Shown one piece after another: positions 63,152-64,000 of a stretch of 64,000 nt of DNA. A model generated the notes under the pieces. The model searched no databases and had not been told where the DNA came from. It saw only the letters and a program-made list of their open reading frames with translations. The DNA comes from DATLGD01 sp035540755 (lineage in GTDB: Bacteria; Actinomycetota; Actinomycetes; Mycobacteriales; SCTD01), in contig DATLGD010000164.1 of assembly GCA_035540755.1 (NCBI GenBank), forward strand, positions 1 to 64,000, written 5' to 3'. Numbering within the stretch: position 1 is the stretch's first letter; each line of letters opens with the position of its first letter. The translations under genes were made by a program, and so were the position numbers.

Positions 63152-63852
63152 GACCCCGCCGGGTCGAGCAGGCGCGCGAGGCGGGTGCCCTGCAGGCGCG
63201 AGAACGCGCGGCGCGGTCGGGTCCGGTCGAGCACAGCGGCCTCCAGGGCCTCGGGGGCGATGGTGCGCCGTTCGCCGTCGGAACCGGCGGCGCCGAGCGC
63301 CTCGACCCCCAGACGTAGAGCGGCGTCGAGGGGCGCGGAAGGGTCGTGCTGGTCGCGCACGTGCGCGGCGATCGGGTCGGCGGCGCCGCCCATGACGACG
63401 AAGCCGTGCTCCTCGGCCACGGAGCCGTCGTAGGTGAGCCGGTAGATCTGGTCCTCGGCCTGCGAGCCGCCCACCTCCGCGACGACAAGCTCGACCTCGT
63501 ACGGCTTGCCCGACTCGGTGAAGATCGTGCCGAGCGTCTGCGCGTAGGCGTTGGCCAGACCGCGGCTGGTGACGTCGCGCCGGTCGTACTGGTAGCCGCG
63601 CAGGTCGGCGTACCGCACGCCGGCCAGGCGCAGGTTCTCGAACTCGTTGTACTTGCCGACGGCGGCGAAGGCGATCCGGTCGTAGATCTCGCTGATCTTG
63701 TGCAGCGCGCCGTTGGGGTTCTCCCCGACGAACAGGATGCCGTCGGCCCAGGTCAGCACGAGCACCGAGCGGCCGCGCGCGATGCCCTTGCGCGCGAAGT
63801 CGCTCTTGTCCTTCATGATCTGCTCGGGCGACACGTAGAACGGCATCGACAC
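63148..63852 (-). CDS. prcA: Proteasome alpha subunit
   Basis: 234 residues, outer ring of the 20S proteasome core. Typical start [32 protein letters not shown], then [32 protein letters not shown] and [30 protein letters not shown]. No propeptide, as expected for an alpha subunit. The C-terminus is [16 protein letters not shown]; it does not end in the GQYL-like tail used for activator docking in M. tuberculosis. GTG 63852 or ATG 63846 could start it. Lies 61 bp after prcB. Confidence 0.96.
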   Translation of the reverse strand: MSMPFYVSPEQIMKDKSDFARKGIARGRSVLVLTWADGILFVGENPNGALHKISEIYDRIAFAAVGKYNEFENLRLAGVRYADLRGYQYDRRDVTSRGLANAYAQTLGTIFTESGKPYEVELVVAEVGGSQAEDQIYRLTYDGSVAEEHGFVVMGGAADPIAAHVRDQHDPSAPLDAALRLGVEALGAAGSDGERRTIAPEALEAAVLDRTRPRRAFSRLQGTRLARLLDPAGS

Positions 63853-63913
63853 GGCGGTCGGTCTCCTCGGGGCTGCGTTGCTGCGGAGTGCGGGAGGGCG
63901 TGGCGGGCGGGCG

Positions 63914-64000
63914 TCAGCCGCCGGGCTGGGTCATCCGGTCGTCGACGACGGCCTGCACCACCGCGCCGATCTCGTCGTCGGCGAGCGTGCGCACGCCCTC
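63914..64000 (-). CDS. prcB: Proteasome beta subunit, C-terminal end (partial)
   Basis: The last 28 codons and stop of a minus-strand gene that runs off the window: [28 protein letters not shown] (given here in two blocks in the protein, [11 protein letters not shown] and [11 protein letters not shown]). The position just upstream of prcA and the sequence pattern fit PrcB. The catalytic N-terminal Thr is outside the window. Confidence 0.85.
   Translation of the reverse strand, partial: EGVRTLADDEIGAVVQAVVDDRMTQPGG

Overview
The window is very GC-rich, with GTG starts, strong third-position G/C bias and several actinobacterial hallmark genes: RbpA, the PafA/PafB/PafC and PrcA/PrcB Pup-proteasome genes, HelY, an lnt-ppm1 pair, an LpqY-SugABC-like transporter and F420/PPOX-type flavoproteins. 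It is chromosomal DNA of a free-living actinobacterium, possibly Geodermatophilales/Frankiales-like; genus cannot be settled from sequence alone. A 28-bp site at 6773-6800 matches my recollection of the actinobacterial dif consensus, so the left end should lie at the replication terminus.

Layout. 1-6.8 kb: MerR regulator, tandem glycine riboswitch and gcvP; a small DUF5999 protein; a pabB-like gene whose frame breaks at a perfect 32-bp inverted repeat; a HAD phosphatase and a GNAT enzyme. 6.8-12 kb: dif, a GDT1-type Mn exporter behind a yybP-ykoY riboswitch, rbpA with its terminator, fxsA, ppm1 and lnt. 12-22 kb: amidohydrolase, lysine 6-aminotransferase plus aldehyde dehydrogenase (lysine to 2-aminoadipate), then an acyl-CoA dehydrogenase / ThDP enzyme / CoA-transferase operon. 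22-26.4 kb: binding protein, two permeases and ATPase of a sugar ABC importer. 26.4-30.3 kb: ParB-like protein, PPOX protein, Lrp regulator with acyl-CoA dehydrogenase, and a split HTH gene.

30.3-42.4 kb is a conserved actinobacterial block (5'-3' exonuclease, helY, tatC, tatA, pafC, pafB, DUF3866, cyclase, FKBP, pafA). It resumes at 62.6 kb with a second FKBP, prcA and the end of prcB. Between the two halves lies a 20-kb glycan/cell-wall island: a nine-gene, mostly translationally coupled minus-strand operon (two epimerases, Zn-dehydrogenase, Gfo/Idh oxidoreductase, four glycosyltransferases, PhyH-like dioxygenase), a UDP-xylose-synthase-like gene, four exported proteins with different N-terminal cell-wall modules but the same C-terminal beta-propeller, and a YfhO-like membrane protein.

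The most notable observations are the shared-propeller quartet next to the glycan operon; pafA, whose conserved first codon is ATC with no canonical start able to retain the catalytic Glu9; the dif site; the pabB inverted repeat with frame change; and many leaderless promoters (TANNNT 6-8 nt before the start codon), one of which borrows the tatC stop codon.
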